Assembly (NCBI RefSeq): GCF_003073045.1
Contig: NC_037591.1
Coordinates: 20,803,319 to 20,867,318 of the forward strand
Source: Pomacea canaliculata
Lineage: Eukaryota > Mollusca > Gastropoda > Architaenioglossa > Ampullariidae
Length of the DNA stretch: 64,000 nucleotides
Direction of reading: 5' to 3'
A program made the position numbers and the translations under genes. The notes beneath the pieces are model-generated. The model did no database searches and was not told the DNA's origin. It was given only the letters and a program-made list of their open reading frames with translations. Each line of letters starts with the position of its first letter. Within the stretch, counting starts at the first letter, position 1. Of the stretch, positions 43,938 through 56,408 are shown in pieces.

Positions 43938-44086
43938 CAGCGGTTCTCAACCTTTTACTTGTGACGTCCCCCCTGACGAACAAAGGTAGGTCCGCGCGCC
44001 CCCTTAGCCAGCAATGTAAGCTAATTTCACTAATACCGGTATAAGAAACTTTTGAAAAATGACCACCTTCGCGCCCCCCTTGTAAG
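43938..44086. mobile_element. hAT MITE, second copy, inverted and truncated
   Basis: This begins CAGCGGTTCTCAACCTTTTA and matches the reverse complement of 41450-41645 closely for about 150 bp (shared TTTCACTAATACCGGTATAAG). It breaks off after CCCCCCTTGTAAGG, where unrelated GC-rich sequence starts, so its other terminal repeat is lost. Its intact end shows the original terminal repeat better than copy 1 does. Confidence 0.85.
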
Positions 44087-44923
44087 GGTGTACCCATATC
44101 CTCTCCCTCTCGTTGCATTACCTTCCCCAGTTCTCTGTGGAGTCAGGTACCCATTCCCGTAAGCTGGGTCAACTGGGGAAAGGACGCTGCGGCACCACAC
44201 GGGTTTCGAGCATGCAGCTCGCCTTTGGCTATCGGCCGCTTCCCCCCCCCCTCCCATCCACCCCTTTTACACCAAAGTTCGCACCAGTCACATAGACGGA
44301 GTTTCAACACTACCGACCTTTACTTCGCCTGGGTCTGGCACCTCCAGTGTAGTTTATGGTACTTTAGCAGCAGATGCATGCTTTGTTTCCTGTTTACGGT
44401 GGTATAATTGTGACTGTGCTGTAAGCATCCCGCGACATCTAATCATTCTGAGTGGGGTAAAACTTTGCTCTTCTGTACAGTTTGTACCTCAATGGGTTAA
44501 TCGTTTGCTTTACAGGTAACACATCTCTTGAGTGAGTGCTAAGGACAGACTTTGTTTTTAAAAAAACTTTTTTCCCCATACGCTCTGATCGAATTCACCC
44601 AGGCTCACCGAGGAACTGGCGCAGATGCCATCATGTCACAGCAGATAGCGGCATTGGAAAAGGATCTAATTTTCTTCTGGAGCTAGATTTCAAGACTGCC
44701 GCGATTTTGAATGACCTGACCAACTTTTGTCCTTCAGCTCCTTCAGAAGTTGACCCAGTATATTTTGTTTGGGGCCCCAGGAAGGGGAGGTGTTCTAAGG
44801 GAGACAAGCGAACAACAGGTACACAAAAGCGGAAGTAGCCACGACAACAGTGGTCACCCTCATGGATCTGAGGAGTGCACAGTGAAATACACACTACTTT
44901 GCATACTAGACCAGAACTCAACA

Positions 44924-47900
44924 ATGATAAAAGCAATACTTGTGTTCAACAACCACGGGAAACCTCGGTTGATGAAGTTTTATCAGTATTACGTAAGTAC
45001 GCTTAAGCAAAAGAAATCTGCAAATAAAATATTTCGTCGCTGTATCGCTTCATGTAATTTGAATGAAATCACATGATGTAAAATTTTGTACTGTCGTTTA
45101 GATAGGAGAAAGTCTCATACTTTAGCATACAATCGCCAGTCATACTTATTACGCAATTATTCTTGGAAATTCATTAAGCAGTCACGATTTTTGCTATGAC
45201 AACTATATTTAATATTTTTTGGAGAGTTTAACACAAAATGTTGAAGAGAGAACTGAGACACTTTTGTGTACTATTTCATATTAAACATCCAAAGCTAAAA
45301 GCCCTTTGTATGTCCAGTAGTGTTTATCCTATTCTTATCAACCCTTGGCCTTTCTATCTTTTTTCTTCTCTCTCACCGCACACACACTCTCTTTCTGTGA
45401 GTCTGTAATTTAATGTTAATGTAAATAACACAAAGATCTCACCAAAACGAGTGTGTAATTGTTAAGGTTTCAAGTTTAATTTGACGTTTTTTCCCAGCCT
45501 GAAGATTTGCAACAGCAGATTGTTCGTGAGACATTTCATTTGGTCTCCAAACGTGATGACAATGTGTGCAATTTTCTTGAGGGAGGGACGTAAGTATATT
45601 TTTTTTTAACTTTTAAGAAATTGCATGTGTTTGCGTGAGTGAGAGGGAGAAAGACTGTACAAACATTTGTGCATTAAAAATTGTCTCAATATTTTCTGTG
45701 TGTGTTTTAAAATGTACAGTAGTTTCCCCTTTTGAAACCATATGGTTTCTTCTGACTTATGGACAAGTTGTTTTACATCAGGGGTGCGGAACCTTTTTGA
45801 CTGCAAAGGCCATTTTGATATTTATAGACATTTTTGGGCCATACAAAATTATCTACTTAAAAATTAGCTTACTTTATTTAGTCAAGTTATAGTTGTGGCC
45901 ATAGTGTTTTAACACTTTTGCAACGTGTACAATCCCATGTTGCCACAATCCACCTTTTTGTAATTAGGTACACAAAAAATAGGTTTTACTCCCATGAAAA
46001 GCATAGCAAGGCAACCGTGTGGAGTTTTTAAGTATATATTTATAATTAGAAGTTACCAGAGGAGACAGAGTATAAAGTAATAAAACCTTTTATTCTATGT
46101 ACAATTTTTTGTTTGTGGTTATGCAGTAAAAGTATGTTAATAGTAAAAATCATGACTATTTAATATATACACACCTCCTCCTGGTGGAGGATTCATGGCA
46201 TTTACAAAGTGTTTTGTAGGTGATTTGTACACTAAGGTACACATCAATGTTGACAATTTTTTTTATTACATGAGCAGACATGGTCATAGAACAGTATGCA
46301 TATCAACAGCTGATATCAAACCAAAAGTGGTCTTTCCTCTACTTGGGGTGAAGTCGCATGCATGCATAATTCTAAAAAAATCATCCGCATAGGCCAGGGG
46401 CTCCCAACAAGAAGCATACAATCTGTCCCATCATGTACTCGTAGGTGTTCAATCTATCCTATAGTGGACGTTCCTGCTTGTTCCTCAAAATTTATGTTTT
46501 TATTATTCCCTTAATGTACATTTGTGTTGCCATGAAGAAAGTTTCTAGATTTACTAAAGTTGGTGATTTCCTAAGTGGGCCAGATAGAATGAGATGTATG
46601 GCTTATAACAGGTTGGAGATTCTCCACCCCTGTATTATGTGTTGGATCAAGGAACATATTTTACAGCTTAATTGTGTAAAAGTTGTGTTTAGTTGTTCAT
46701 TTATATAGCCATATATCTTCTATGTGTCAATAAAAATGTTTATTTTAGTTTGATAGGTGGGTCTGATTATAAGCTGATCTACCGCCATTATGCTACACTG
46801 TACTTTGTCTTCTGTGTTGATTCATGTGAGAGTGAGTTGGGAATTCTGGATCTTATTCAGGTGAGAGTAAAGGAGAGTGTGTGTGTAAACGCTTAAATAT
46901 TTTTGAAAAGAGTGCTTTCCATTCATGGTTCATTTTATTGTTTATTGTGGTGGAGTATAAAGACACTGGTGACACACTTTTTACTGCAATCTGTGTGGTG
47001 ATAAAATGTTGAGAAGCTAGTGTGGAAATTCAATCAGTCTTCAATATACTGCTATGGATTTATTTGTTCCTTAAATAGCTAATACTATTCTGATATTATT
47101 CATTTTGAGATAAATAGTACAAGATATTGATTTTATCTCTAAGATTGGTAATGTGTCTGGAAATCAGATATACTTTTCTTAACTTTAAAACTGTGAGCGC
47201 ATCATGAACAGACGACCATGCAAAAAAATTGTTCATAAGCTGATAACCGATTAAAAACACGCTGACTTCTGACTCAGGCAGCATATATGTGCACTGCCTA
47301 TTAAAAGTTTTACATGATGTTCACCTTATGCATTTTTATCAAAATGTCCCATTTTAGGTATTTGTTGAAACACTGGACAAATGCTTTGAGAATGTCTGTG
47401 AGTTGGACCTCATTTTCCATATGGATAAGGTGTGTATCTCTTACATATTTGCCTAGCATGGCAGCAGATTAAAAGTACTATGGATAAATCATGACTTAAT
47501 TACTGGAATAGGAAAACTATGGGAATTTAATGTTAAACTAACTGGTCTTATGGAAAAGGACCAGACAGGCAGTCTCCAGGTTATGAATAAATCATGTTCC
47601 TGAGATCTTCTTTAAGTCATTTTCACTTGTAAGTCAGAACACAATGTTACACTTTATCTTTAGCATTAGTTAGTTATATAGTCAGAATTTTAGAACCACT
47701 TAGAAATAACATAAACTATCTTAAACACAATTATCATCTCCAACAACTAGTTCCTGTGTGTGTTACTATGAACTGTTTGTATAAAATTGTCTTGGTGTAT
47801 TTCTTTTTACTAGAAATTTTTGTTTCTGGCTTCATGTTGTGCTCTCATTAAAATAAAAAATGGTGTATGTCATAAATGCACAGGTCCATTACATCCTGGC

Positions 47901-49105
47901 AGAGCTGGTCATGGGAGGCATGGTGCTTGAGACAAACATGACTGAGATAATTACACGTATTGAGGAGCAAGCTAAGCTAGAGAAGCAAGAGGTATAGGTT
48001 ACTTAGTTGTGCTTCATTTTGTACTTTTTTGTCACCGAGAGAGAAAGTTTAAACACTTTTCATCCATTTCTCAGCTTTTTGTAATATATTTTGCAGGAAG
48101 AAGAATAAACCCAATAGGTGTAAGCATTTAATTTACTCTCTTAAAAAAAAAAAAACCCCCCATAAAGGCCATACAGATCTAGCACCAAAGCAGAATACTG
48201 TATATAATGGTGAAAGGCTCTGTCTTCCTTGTGGCATGTCCTAGATGCTATAATGATGAAACAATTTTTAGCCATTACTATGACTTCTTGTTTAAAATCT
48301 GTTCTCACAGACCTACATATGAACCATGTATGAGAGCAAAATCAAGCATAACATTTAAAATTAATATTTCTTATATAAACTAAAAATCATATAAGAGCTT
48401 GAGATGAAAAGAGTTGCTGACACAGGTTATGATTTAATTTTCTGCATCTTTATAAACAATTGACTGTGTGTGTGGAGACAATTCTCAGGTTATTTAAGTG
48501 GACTCATTTTGCAGACCTGTGTAGTAAAGCAATATTTGCACAACTAAAGGCAAATTCACCTTCACTCGTCCACTTCACTTAGTCTTTCCGCTAAAGACAT
48601 CTGCAGACTAAGACATCTGTTCAAGTCATAAAATATTCTAAAGTGCAAACAACTTAAGGACTGTACTGTGATTATTCTTTCAGAATTCTGTACATAAAGT
48701 TGAATATCCAAAATTGCATAAAACTGAACCTATCTCTGTGGATGTATATAAGATATGTATGTATAATGTGTGTATATATATCAGTGATATGTAAGACAAC
48801 CACCAGCAACCTGATGGATGTTTAAGATCAGATCAAAGAAACAACTTACTCTCCATCAAATAAAGCAATGTATGGCAGTGTGTGTTCGTATGTGTTTGTG
48901 GGAGAAACATCCTGTGCAACTCTGGGTTCCCCTGCTAGTTTTTTGTAAAGCTAATGTAAGTGCTGTTACCTTTTATCACCTACAGGCAGGAATATCAGCA
49001 GCACCAGCACGAGCAGTATCAGCTGTTAAAGAGATGAACATTCCTCAGAAGATCAAGGACATTAAGTTGCCAGATCTTCCTTCCATTGGAAACCTCAAGT
49101 TCTAG
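44924..49105 (+). CDS. AP3S: AP-3 complex sigma subunit
   Basis: Six coding exons: 44924-44992, 45498-45589, 46749-46860, 47358-47429, 47884-47991 and 48986-49105; phases close to 573 nt, 190 aa (human AP3S1 is 193). The protein is the small sigma chain of the AP-3 adaptor, a single longin-like clathrin-adaptor domain covering about residues 1-145. It opens with MIKAILVFNNHGKPRL and contains LIYRHYATLYFVFCVDS and ILAELVMGGMVLETNM, nearly identical to vertebrate AP3S1/2. AP-3 sorts cargo from endosomes to lysosomes and lysosome-related organelles; sigma pairs with delta and helps read dileucine signals. The C-terminal tail (PARAVSAVKEMNIP) is the usual AP3S extension. One gene fits the single pre-vertebrate AP3S, so it equates equally to AP3S1 and AP3S2. 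It lies 7.3 kb upstream of RAB27, same strand. Confidence 0.97.
45779..46632. mobile_element. hAT-like element in AP3S intron 2
   Basis: Left end CAGGGGTGCGGAACC and inverted right end CAGGGGTGGAGAATC share their first eight bases and several more, about 850 bp apart. Flanks TTTTACAT and TATTATGT agree at 5 of 8 positions, a possibly decayed target duplication. The interior has no transposase frame. A second hAT-style motif, CAGGGGCTCCCAAC near 46395, suggests a nested or composite insertion. Confidence 0.55.
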
Positions 49106-49512
49106 TCATCAGTCATCATGATTAATGTCATTATTACCAATGTTTTCATCTTCATTAAAAAAATGTTATTGTTTACTCTAAAATACAGTCACTAAGTATT
49201 AGCTTCATCTTCGTTTTGTCCATCAGCACCATATCTGTAACGGCAGATGCATAAATAGTTTTTTAAAAAAAGTTTAAAGCAAGTTTTTGAATTGTAATGA
49301 ATTGTGTTTTATTTTACAGTAACATAGTTTACTACAACTGCTTGATTGAGACTTTTTAAAAATTAAAGTTTCATTTCCATCATTAATTTAAATTTCTACT
49401 GTGATTTATTGGAACAGTAGGTCTCAACTTACGTCATATATGTTAATTTCATCCATAAATTAAATACAAAGGAATCACAGCTTTCCAACTCGTGACAAGC
49501 TGCATGTCTATC

Positions 49513-49518
49513 AATAAA
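49513..49518 (+). promoter_or_regulatory. Candidate polyadenylation signal of AP3S
   Basis: AATAAA lies about 410 nt after the AP3S stop. A weaker ATTAAA occurs earlier near 49361. Either could serve. Confidence 0.4.
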
Positions 49519-51550
49519 ATATTTTAGTGCATATATTGATGAGATATGAATATAATTCAACCACTTTGTTTCTCAATCAAAAGTTGATTATAAGCATGTA
49601 TGCATTTGTTAGAACTCCAAGTTTTGGATCCATGCTTCCTACATATATAAGCATTTTAAAAATAATTATAAAATATACACTTATGTATGGTTCTGCTACA
49701 ACATTAGAGTTATGCTTTGAGCTTTAATTTCATGAACAGTATGAGTGGTGGAAATATACATGAAAAGAAGCATGGAAATGAACATGGAACATTAGTTTTG
49801 TGGCCTTATCTCCAAATGTTTCTTTAAGCTTTTTTTTTCTGAAAGAGACAGATAATGTAGTGCAATATGTACAAAACAATTATCATAAATCTGGCTTACA
49901 ACATTTGCATGATTGTGTGGATAGTTTTGGGTTTGTTTTTTTTTTTTAATGTGTTTATAAGGGGAACTACTCTTTAATTCCATAGAATGGGACATGGCAG
50001 AGAGATTGTTGCAAGTGTTTATTTTGATCCCTCCTTTTCCTGCATAGAGACATGCATTGCTCTAGCTGGTACCTTACACACTACTTAATGATGGTAATAC
50101 TAATGAGGATTATGATGATTAATTATGAGGCTGGATTACTAAGATTTGATAACAGGCTTGTTAAGAACTTTTCAGTCCACTGTCTTTTGTATGGTCTCTA
50201 AATCAAGGATTGTGTAGTATTTATGCACAGAATGCTGATATCCAGGTTGTCTTGCTATTATAAAAAAGTAATTTAGCAATAGTGAGTATTGACTGGATTC
50301 CAGATTTCCTATAAAATGTTTGTTATGTAGGTGGAACATTTTTGTTAAGAAGTACTTTGCATGTGAATGTATGTGTATGTTGGTGATGACTTAAAGAAGT
50401 GATTGGTCATTAAAAAAAATCTTAACTCTTTTTGAATATGCTTTTTTGATACATGTGTTGCAAGAACTATAGTCTTCTGTTGCTCTTGTTTCTTGTGAGA
50501 TTAATGATACAGAGTAGCTCAGTGGTAGTAAAGTTTCAAACTTTAGACCGAAAATAAATCCTGTATGGGATTAACAACAATGGAGCATCAAAAGCAGTTT
50601 TCTTTACTTGAAAGTGTAGGCTACAAATGAGTTGAAACTAGTTAAGTAATCTATATACTTTTGTTGATGCATTGTATGGCACAGTCTAAAATACCTTTTA
50701 AGTAATGGACATGACAATGTCCTGAACAGATTCCTTTTTGTGTTTATACATTCTCGAAGCAACAAAACCTAGCTGTAAAAGTAATAAATTTATTAAATCT
50801 GTTTTTATTCATAATATGAAAGTAAAGATTACCCTATGTTATTCAGAATACTTGAAATAAACTTTTTATATAGCTATATCCTGACAGTACTATCTTGAGC
50901 AAGCAGCTTCACCCATGCTTTAACTTTTCTTTTGAGCACATGCCTGTTGATACTGGCAAAGAAGGGAATTGAGTTGCAGATGTGATTTCTTAATATTACA
51001 AGTAAAAATGTTAATTATTATCATTTTGTTATTAAAAATTACTGAATTTAAGTTTTATGTTTTAAATTGTGTTTATATAATTTATTTGTAGAGTTTAAAA
51101 AAGTTGGTCTCATCTGGCTTCTAGTAAAAATGTTCACTTCTGGTGCATTTATGATTGGAACCATGTTCTGTTGGGTTACTTTTATTTAAGTATCAATTCC
51201 TGTCCATTGGGATCACTAATCATGATCATATGGATAACACAATTCATTGGAAATGTATGGTTTTATGGATTAAGTCTTAAACCTTGTGCTATTAAATAAA
51301 AGATATGTTCTAAGGACTTTGGTTATAATGTTTTAGTTAGGAGTGTTTGCTCTGTTTCTCACAAAAACACTTATGTAACTATGGATCTAGCCTTTTTGAT
51401 TCTTGCATTTGTCTGAAAGATAAATCTTGCTCCTGACCATCAACTATAAAGGCATTTGACAGAATGTGGGATGAGGGGCTGTAGCACGTGATGCGAAAAT
51501 TCAAAATCAAAGGGCCTTAAAAAAAAAAAAATGAAGCTCTATACAACATA
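49519..51550. other. Gene-free AT-rich stretch
   Basis: No exon, RNA gene or clear repeat was recognised. Open frames are short and low in complexity. Confidence 0.45.
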
Positions 51551-51957
51551 CAGGCCTGATGAGAGGGGAGGAAGGGGTCTGATGTACCCGGGTCCCTGGC
51601 TGTGAAGAGGGCCTGGCCTTGGTCAGTGGATTGCTTCCTCCTTTTCATTTTCTTTTAAGGAAAAGTTGATGGAATATTCCTCACTCAAGGGATTTGTTTT
51701 TCTATGGTAGACTTCATTTGATCCTCTACCAACACTTTTCCTCATTTACCAACCACTCACCTGTAAACAACTATGTTCAAGTAGTGATGTAGATCCTAGT
51801 GCACTTGTCCCAATGTCTGCAGTCTATATTATGTTACGGAATGACGTAGATAACAATCAAATTTTAATCATGCTGGGAAAATAATTTATGATTACAATTA
51901 CAAGAGGCTCGCAGAGGTCATCTCCCACGGGACCCATGCTGGCTCTGGGCAGCCCTG
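51551..51957. mobile_element. Possible hAT-like element, about 400 bp
   Basis: The left boundary CAGGCCTGATGAGAGGGG and the inverted right boundary CAGGGCTGCCCAGAG resemble weak terminal repeats, and the GC-rich ends contrast with AT-rich flanks. No target duplication is visible. The right end directly abuts a LINE relic. Confidence 0.35.
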
Positions 51958-52009
51958 ATATCAAAATCAACACAGTACTACTGGATAATCAAACATGAGG
52001 TTTCTTTCA

Positions 52010-52620
52010 CACACCAGTGGGTGCCACCTATTGCCAATGCTATTAAATATCTTAGAGAACATCTTGTGAGAAATCCTGTAGGACCCCCATTTCCGTCAGT
52101 GGGAGGTCTATGTGCAACTTATGCTTTTTACACACCTCTATGATGGCAGGCACCAAGAACAAGACCTTAGCAACAGACTTAACGACATTCAAATGAATTG
52201 AAATATAGACCAGCAGAACTAGAGCGAAGTCTAGGCAACACCAAAGACCAACATGGAGTACAGCTCAAGGAGATGAGCAGTTTTAAGAAGTGAGGCACCC
52301 TTTCCAAAGACAGCAGCTCAGAAGTTAAAAAAAAGTGCATGAGAAGCTGCTCTAGGATCTTATAAAGGTAACATAAAAAAGATTGTTAAATAGCATGGTC
52401 ACCACCCAGGAACCCTTTCTTGCAGCACTCAAGCAGCATAGTCTGGCCATGTGTCTCATGACATTTTGTCTAAAACTTTCTTTCAGGCAACAAAAGGGTT
52501 GGCACTGAAGTCAAGGAAGAACTGCACAATATAGCAAAACACTATCCAGTTAATGTTCCCTTGGTGACAGACCAGCATAACCATGCATTTGTCAAATGAC
52601 TTTATCTCTCTGGGCGTTCT
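52010..52620 (+). mobile_element. Decayed LINE reverse-transcriptase fragment
   Basis: Interrupted plus-strand frames give pieces in the order expected of a LINE reverse transcriptase: CHLLPMLLNILENIL (like GCxLSPxLFNIFLExIM), TPISVSGRSMCNLCF, then MMAGTKNKTLATDLTTF (like DLMAGTxxELQxLTxxL), and finally a C-terminal stretch like the usual xxLSKTxLQGxxxGGRRRGRQ. The catalytic FADD position is no longer readable, and several stops and frameshifts are present, so it is long dead. An RTE/L2-like clade is likely but not certain. Confidence 0.65.
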
Positions 52621-53109
52621 TCCTCTGAAAAACAGACTTAAATTCAATGTAGGACTCCTTACCTTTAACTAAACTTATCATCTCATTGCACAGAATGATC
52701 TCGAAATTACAAAGATAGGTGGTGTAGTTTAGACAAGCCTATGTGTAGCCTTTATTGATGTCAGATGATGTTATTGGCTTCAACATTCATCTGGCGTACG
52801 ATCGAGTTGTGTGTTAAGGGAAATGGGTGGGTGGTAAAGATATTCAACTAGATTTAGGGAAATACTATCCTTTACTGAGCTCATATTAGTTATTTGAAAC
52901 AAACTATGTTTACTAAGATTTTTAAACGATGAAACTATTCTCGCTCAAACTCGGTTTTCAACTCATTACTAGCACAGTCATTGCAAACAATTGAACACTA
53001 AGGTGTTATTATGATACGGGGGGGTCCTACCTGTTGCAAAACAGTTAATAAAACCGCCATAACTCTCTAGGTTGTTACTATTAGTACAGAACAAGTTTTA
53101 AATTCGGCC

Positions 53110-53405
53110 GGCGTCTCATGCAAGAACCTCACGTGACCATGCAGTCGACCAATGTTAGGTTTGCTTCGTCCAGCTGCCGTTCAGGAGAACTAAATATTTG
53201 CCTTCACTCTGCGGCAACTATTTATAACTGTTGGGTTTCTTATAGCGGGCGGTTGAGACATTGAATGTAGTGTAGGATCAGCCGTGTTATCGTTGTAGAG
53301 TGGCGATGACAGAAACATAGGTGGTAGCAGCTGGAAGTAAAGGAAAAGTATTTATGTGCGGAATACGCTGACAGTAGATTAACTCTTCGCTTTTGTTCGG
53401 AAATG
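53110..53405 (+). promoter_or_regulatory. Probable RAB27 promoter and non-coding first exon
   Basis: The RAB27 ATG exon starts right after an AG acceptor (56399-56400), so an upstream 5' UTR exon is required. At 53406 a strong donor, GGAAAT|GTAAGTATG, follows a stretch with raised CpG content (TTCGGCCGGCGTCTCATG). Its position and orientation fit, which would give a 5' UTR intron of about 3 kb. Spliced RNA is needed to confirm it. Confidence 0.4.
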
Positions 53406-56400
53406 TAAGTATGTTTTAAAGAATAGATGCGGTAATTTTCGTCCCAGCTATATATGTTTGTGACTGTCGTCTGCAACATAGCTTTTTTTAGTCAAGGGAT
53501 AGGTCAATTACACAGGTGCTTGTGACTGCAAGTGTGGAGTGGTAGCAACAGATGCATGAAATTGTGGTCTGTAAATATGCCGGTATTGCTTTCGAAGAGA
53601 TTAGTGTGTATGCACATAGTCCCACACATATTGCACTTTGTACAGACTTTATCAAGGATGCGTTTCGTTGCTTCGTTAGCAATTAAACTGTTATGCTGTC
53701 GTCTGCTCCAGATGCCATGGTAAATAATTTGAGAACCGTCCTACATATTCTTCGTCCGGTAAAGCCGAAAAAGCCGAATAAATATAGTTTAAAAATCTCT
53801 TGTACCCAAACAATTTCAAAATTTGAGATGCTTTTGAGTTCATAAAATGCAGTGGTTCAGAATAGTTTCACAACGCCAGAAGGGTACATTTGATTTATTC
53901 TCAAAATCAGGTACAATAGCACAGGGATCATATTCACATCATATATCATATATCAAAGTATCTGAAATAAGTTTTATCAGGACACAAACATTTTAAATTT
54001 CATGAATGACGTGTTCCGTCGATTAACAAATGACAGAACTGTTACTGCACAGCAGATCGAATCAATTATCAGATAGAACTAAATTAAGTTATTATGGGTG
54101 TGATGCTAACGGAGGTATCCGTGTGTTTTGCTTCATCGGCTGATTAGATCCGCAGGTTTATTGGCTAAACTTATTGATGATATACACCTGAATACATGTG
54201 CCTCCTTTTTCTGTTAACCATAATAATTTGTGCCTTATACATTCTAGATGTGATGGTGTATGAGTAATCATTATTAGTAGGTGTGCACTATTAATGATAC
54301 ACAGGGAGTACAACATGCAGGCATTTTGTTCTTTCTTCTCTTATACCAACTACGTAACTGTTCAGTTTGTGCTTCAGGTTTTGCTATTAGCTGTTTTTAG
54401 TATAATAAACTCAAAACCCCTAGACTGAACTTTAAAAAAAGAGACATTAGTAGGTATTATGTCATTTTAAGTGATTTCCCAAATTTGAGCAGATAATTCA
54501 ATCTCATTGAGGAGCTAAGAGGTAAAGCCTTCAAACATTTGTATTCATAAATGACAGAAAGAAGTCAAATACCTAATTAACATATATAGATTCCAAGCTT
54601 TCATATAGACTTAACATTGTTACTTATGGAAGGCTTGCTTCTTGCAAAAGGAAGACATTTATTTTTGCTAAAATTTTTGATTGTGTATAATAACTATTCT
54701 TCATTTACCAAACTTATTGATTGAATAACATCAGACACAGACTATTTATGACATCATCAGTAATATAATCTGTGGTTATATTATGCTTGTAACCTTTGGT
54801 ATTTTGGGGCCGCAGTTATAAAGTGAGAGTAAGTCTTTTCCCCTAGGGCAAAATGGGGATCTTAAGGATAAGCTTCTTGTTTCCAAAGTTAATGGTGTCC
54901 AGCCCTCGGACACTACTTCATGTTTCTTTATACTAGTGCACCTTTGCCACTGATTTACAAGTACGTCTCCACAGGTAGCACAACATCTTCGGGTCTGGAC
55001 ATGGCTTTATAATTATCGAAACGAGACGCTTGTCCTTGAGTTTCCTATGATGATCCATGGCAATGACTTACCCTCATTTTATAACTACCACCCCTGGCTT
55101 GGAAAAATAAACTAATTTGGCATAAAAAGTATTTTATTAAATAATAAGAAAGGCATTAAATTTGTAAAAAATAAATGATGCTGAGATATGTTTATATATA
55201 TATACACACAAATATTTGTGTTCCAAGGATGGTTTTAATCTTTACCTCTTTTTTTTAACCTGTCATGAAATCTCATTATTATACTTTTAAAACAATCTAA
55301 AGCACAGCAATTGAAATTCTGGCATGCTTCATTGACTCTGTTTGTTTTTGTCTTGTCAACAGAACAATTTATCATATCTCTTAATTTCATAAATAAAGTA
55401 GAATGTGTAGATGTGTATGTGTGGTGGAGGTTGAACTCTGTGCTCTGTGCAATCCTCACCAAAAATTAGTAGAAGTGTTTCTGTTGTCTGAGGGTTAATC
55501 ACAACCTGTATTTGATTGGTGTTGTCCTGCAACATGTTTCTTTTCTCCATTATAATATAATTCATTACCAGTCATTGCAAATGGGAAAATACTATAAAGA
55601 AAAAATTTCTACATTATTCTACTACTTTCATGTGGACAGCGCCTAATTTAAGAGCATATACTATGCTAGAGTGGGAGGGGAAAGAAAAGGCACATTGCTT
55701 GGTGACTGGCACCAGAGAGTACTCTCTGCTGGCACTACCACATTTTATATCTCACTTTTTCACTTGAAAATTTGTCTAGTAAGGGAAGGCATATTTCACA
55801 GTGTTTCACTGTTTCCTTATTCTGATGCTATGCATGAATAAACATGACTCAGTGAAAGCAGTAGATCAAAAGCTCAAAGCACGAACACCAGAAGACGCTT
55901 TGTCAGCTGGTTGGTTGGTTGGTTAGTTAATCTTTGGACTTAAATGGTTGAGTTAAATATGATTTTGAAGTAGATTATCAGTCGAACAAAGGATCTTCAG
56001 CTTATTGTGACATACAGCTCTTTGGGATAAAATCATAGGCAGTTAGACATGTGACTTAATGATATTGATGCAGTTAAAGCAATCAAGGCATCATTTCATG
56101 TGATCAGTACTTTTAAATGTTTGAGAACAAGTATGATAACTTATTGGCATATAGTTTACCTGACTCCCTCTCTGTATTAATTGATCAAATTATCCCTCAT
56201 CTGTTGCTTTTGTTAACAGCATTTCCTTTCTTTGTTTGCTATCTGTAGTAAAGCAGCTTACATTATTATAGGCTAATGAGAAGTGGGTCATGTGGCAGGA
56301 ACTTGTTTCTATTAAAAATTCTTTATGTATTGAAAAGCATATACACGTGTGTTGTATATATATATTCAGTATTCTTGATGATCCATTTGTTTAAATGCAG
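53406..56400. other. Probable first intron of RAB27
   Basis: AT-rich with short (TA)n/(CA)n tracts near 55195-55210. No exon or element was recognised. Confidence 0.4.
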
Positions 56401-56408
56401 AGTTAGCA

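Larger units (their letters stand above)
40521..44923. other. Gene-poor stretch before AP3S
   Basis: Apart from two hAT-type MITEs (41450 and 43938) I see no exon I can support. Several open frames of about 100 codons around 40560-41160 and 44540-44840 lack family likeness and paired splice sites. The segment from about 44090 to 44300 is GC-richer with C-runs and abuts the truncated MITE, so it may be an inserted element. AP3S 5' UTR and promoter should lie at the right end. Confidence 0.4.

Noticed and set aside
44536-44936. 100-codon frames on both strands upstream of AP3S
   Set aside because: The plus frame has no ATG start and no family likeness; the region is better explained as AP3S promoter and 5' UTR.
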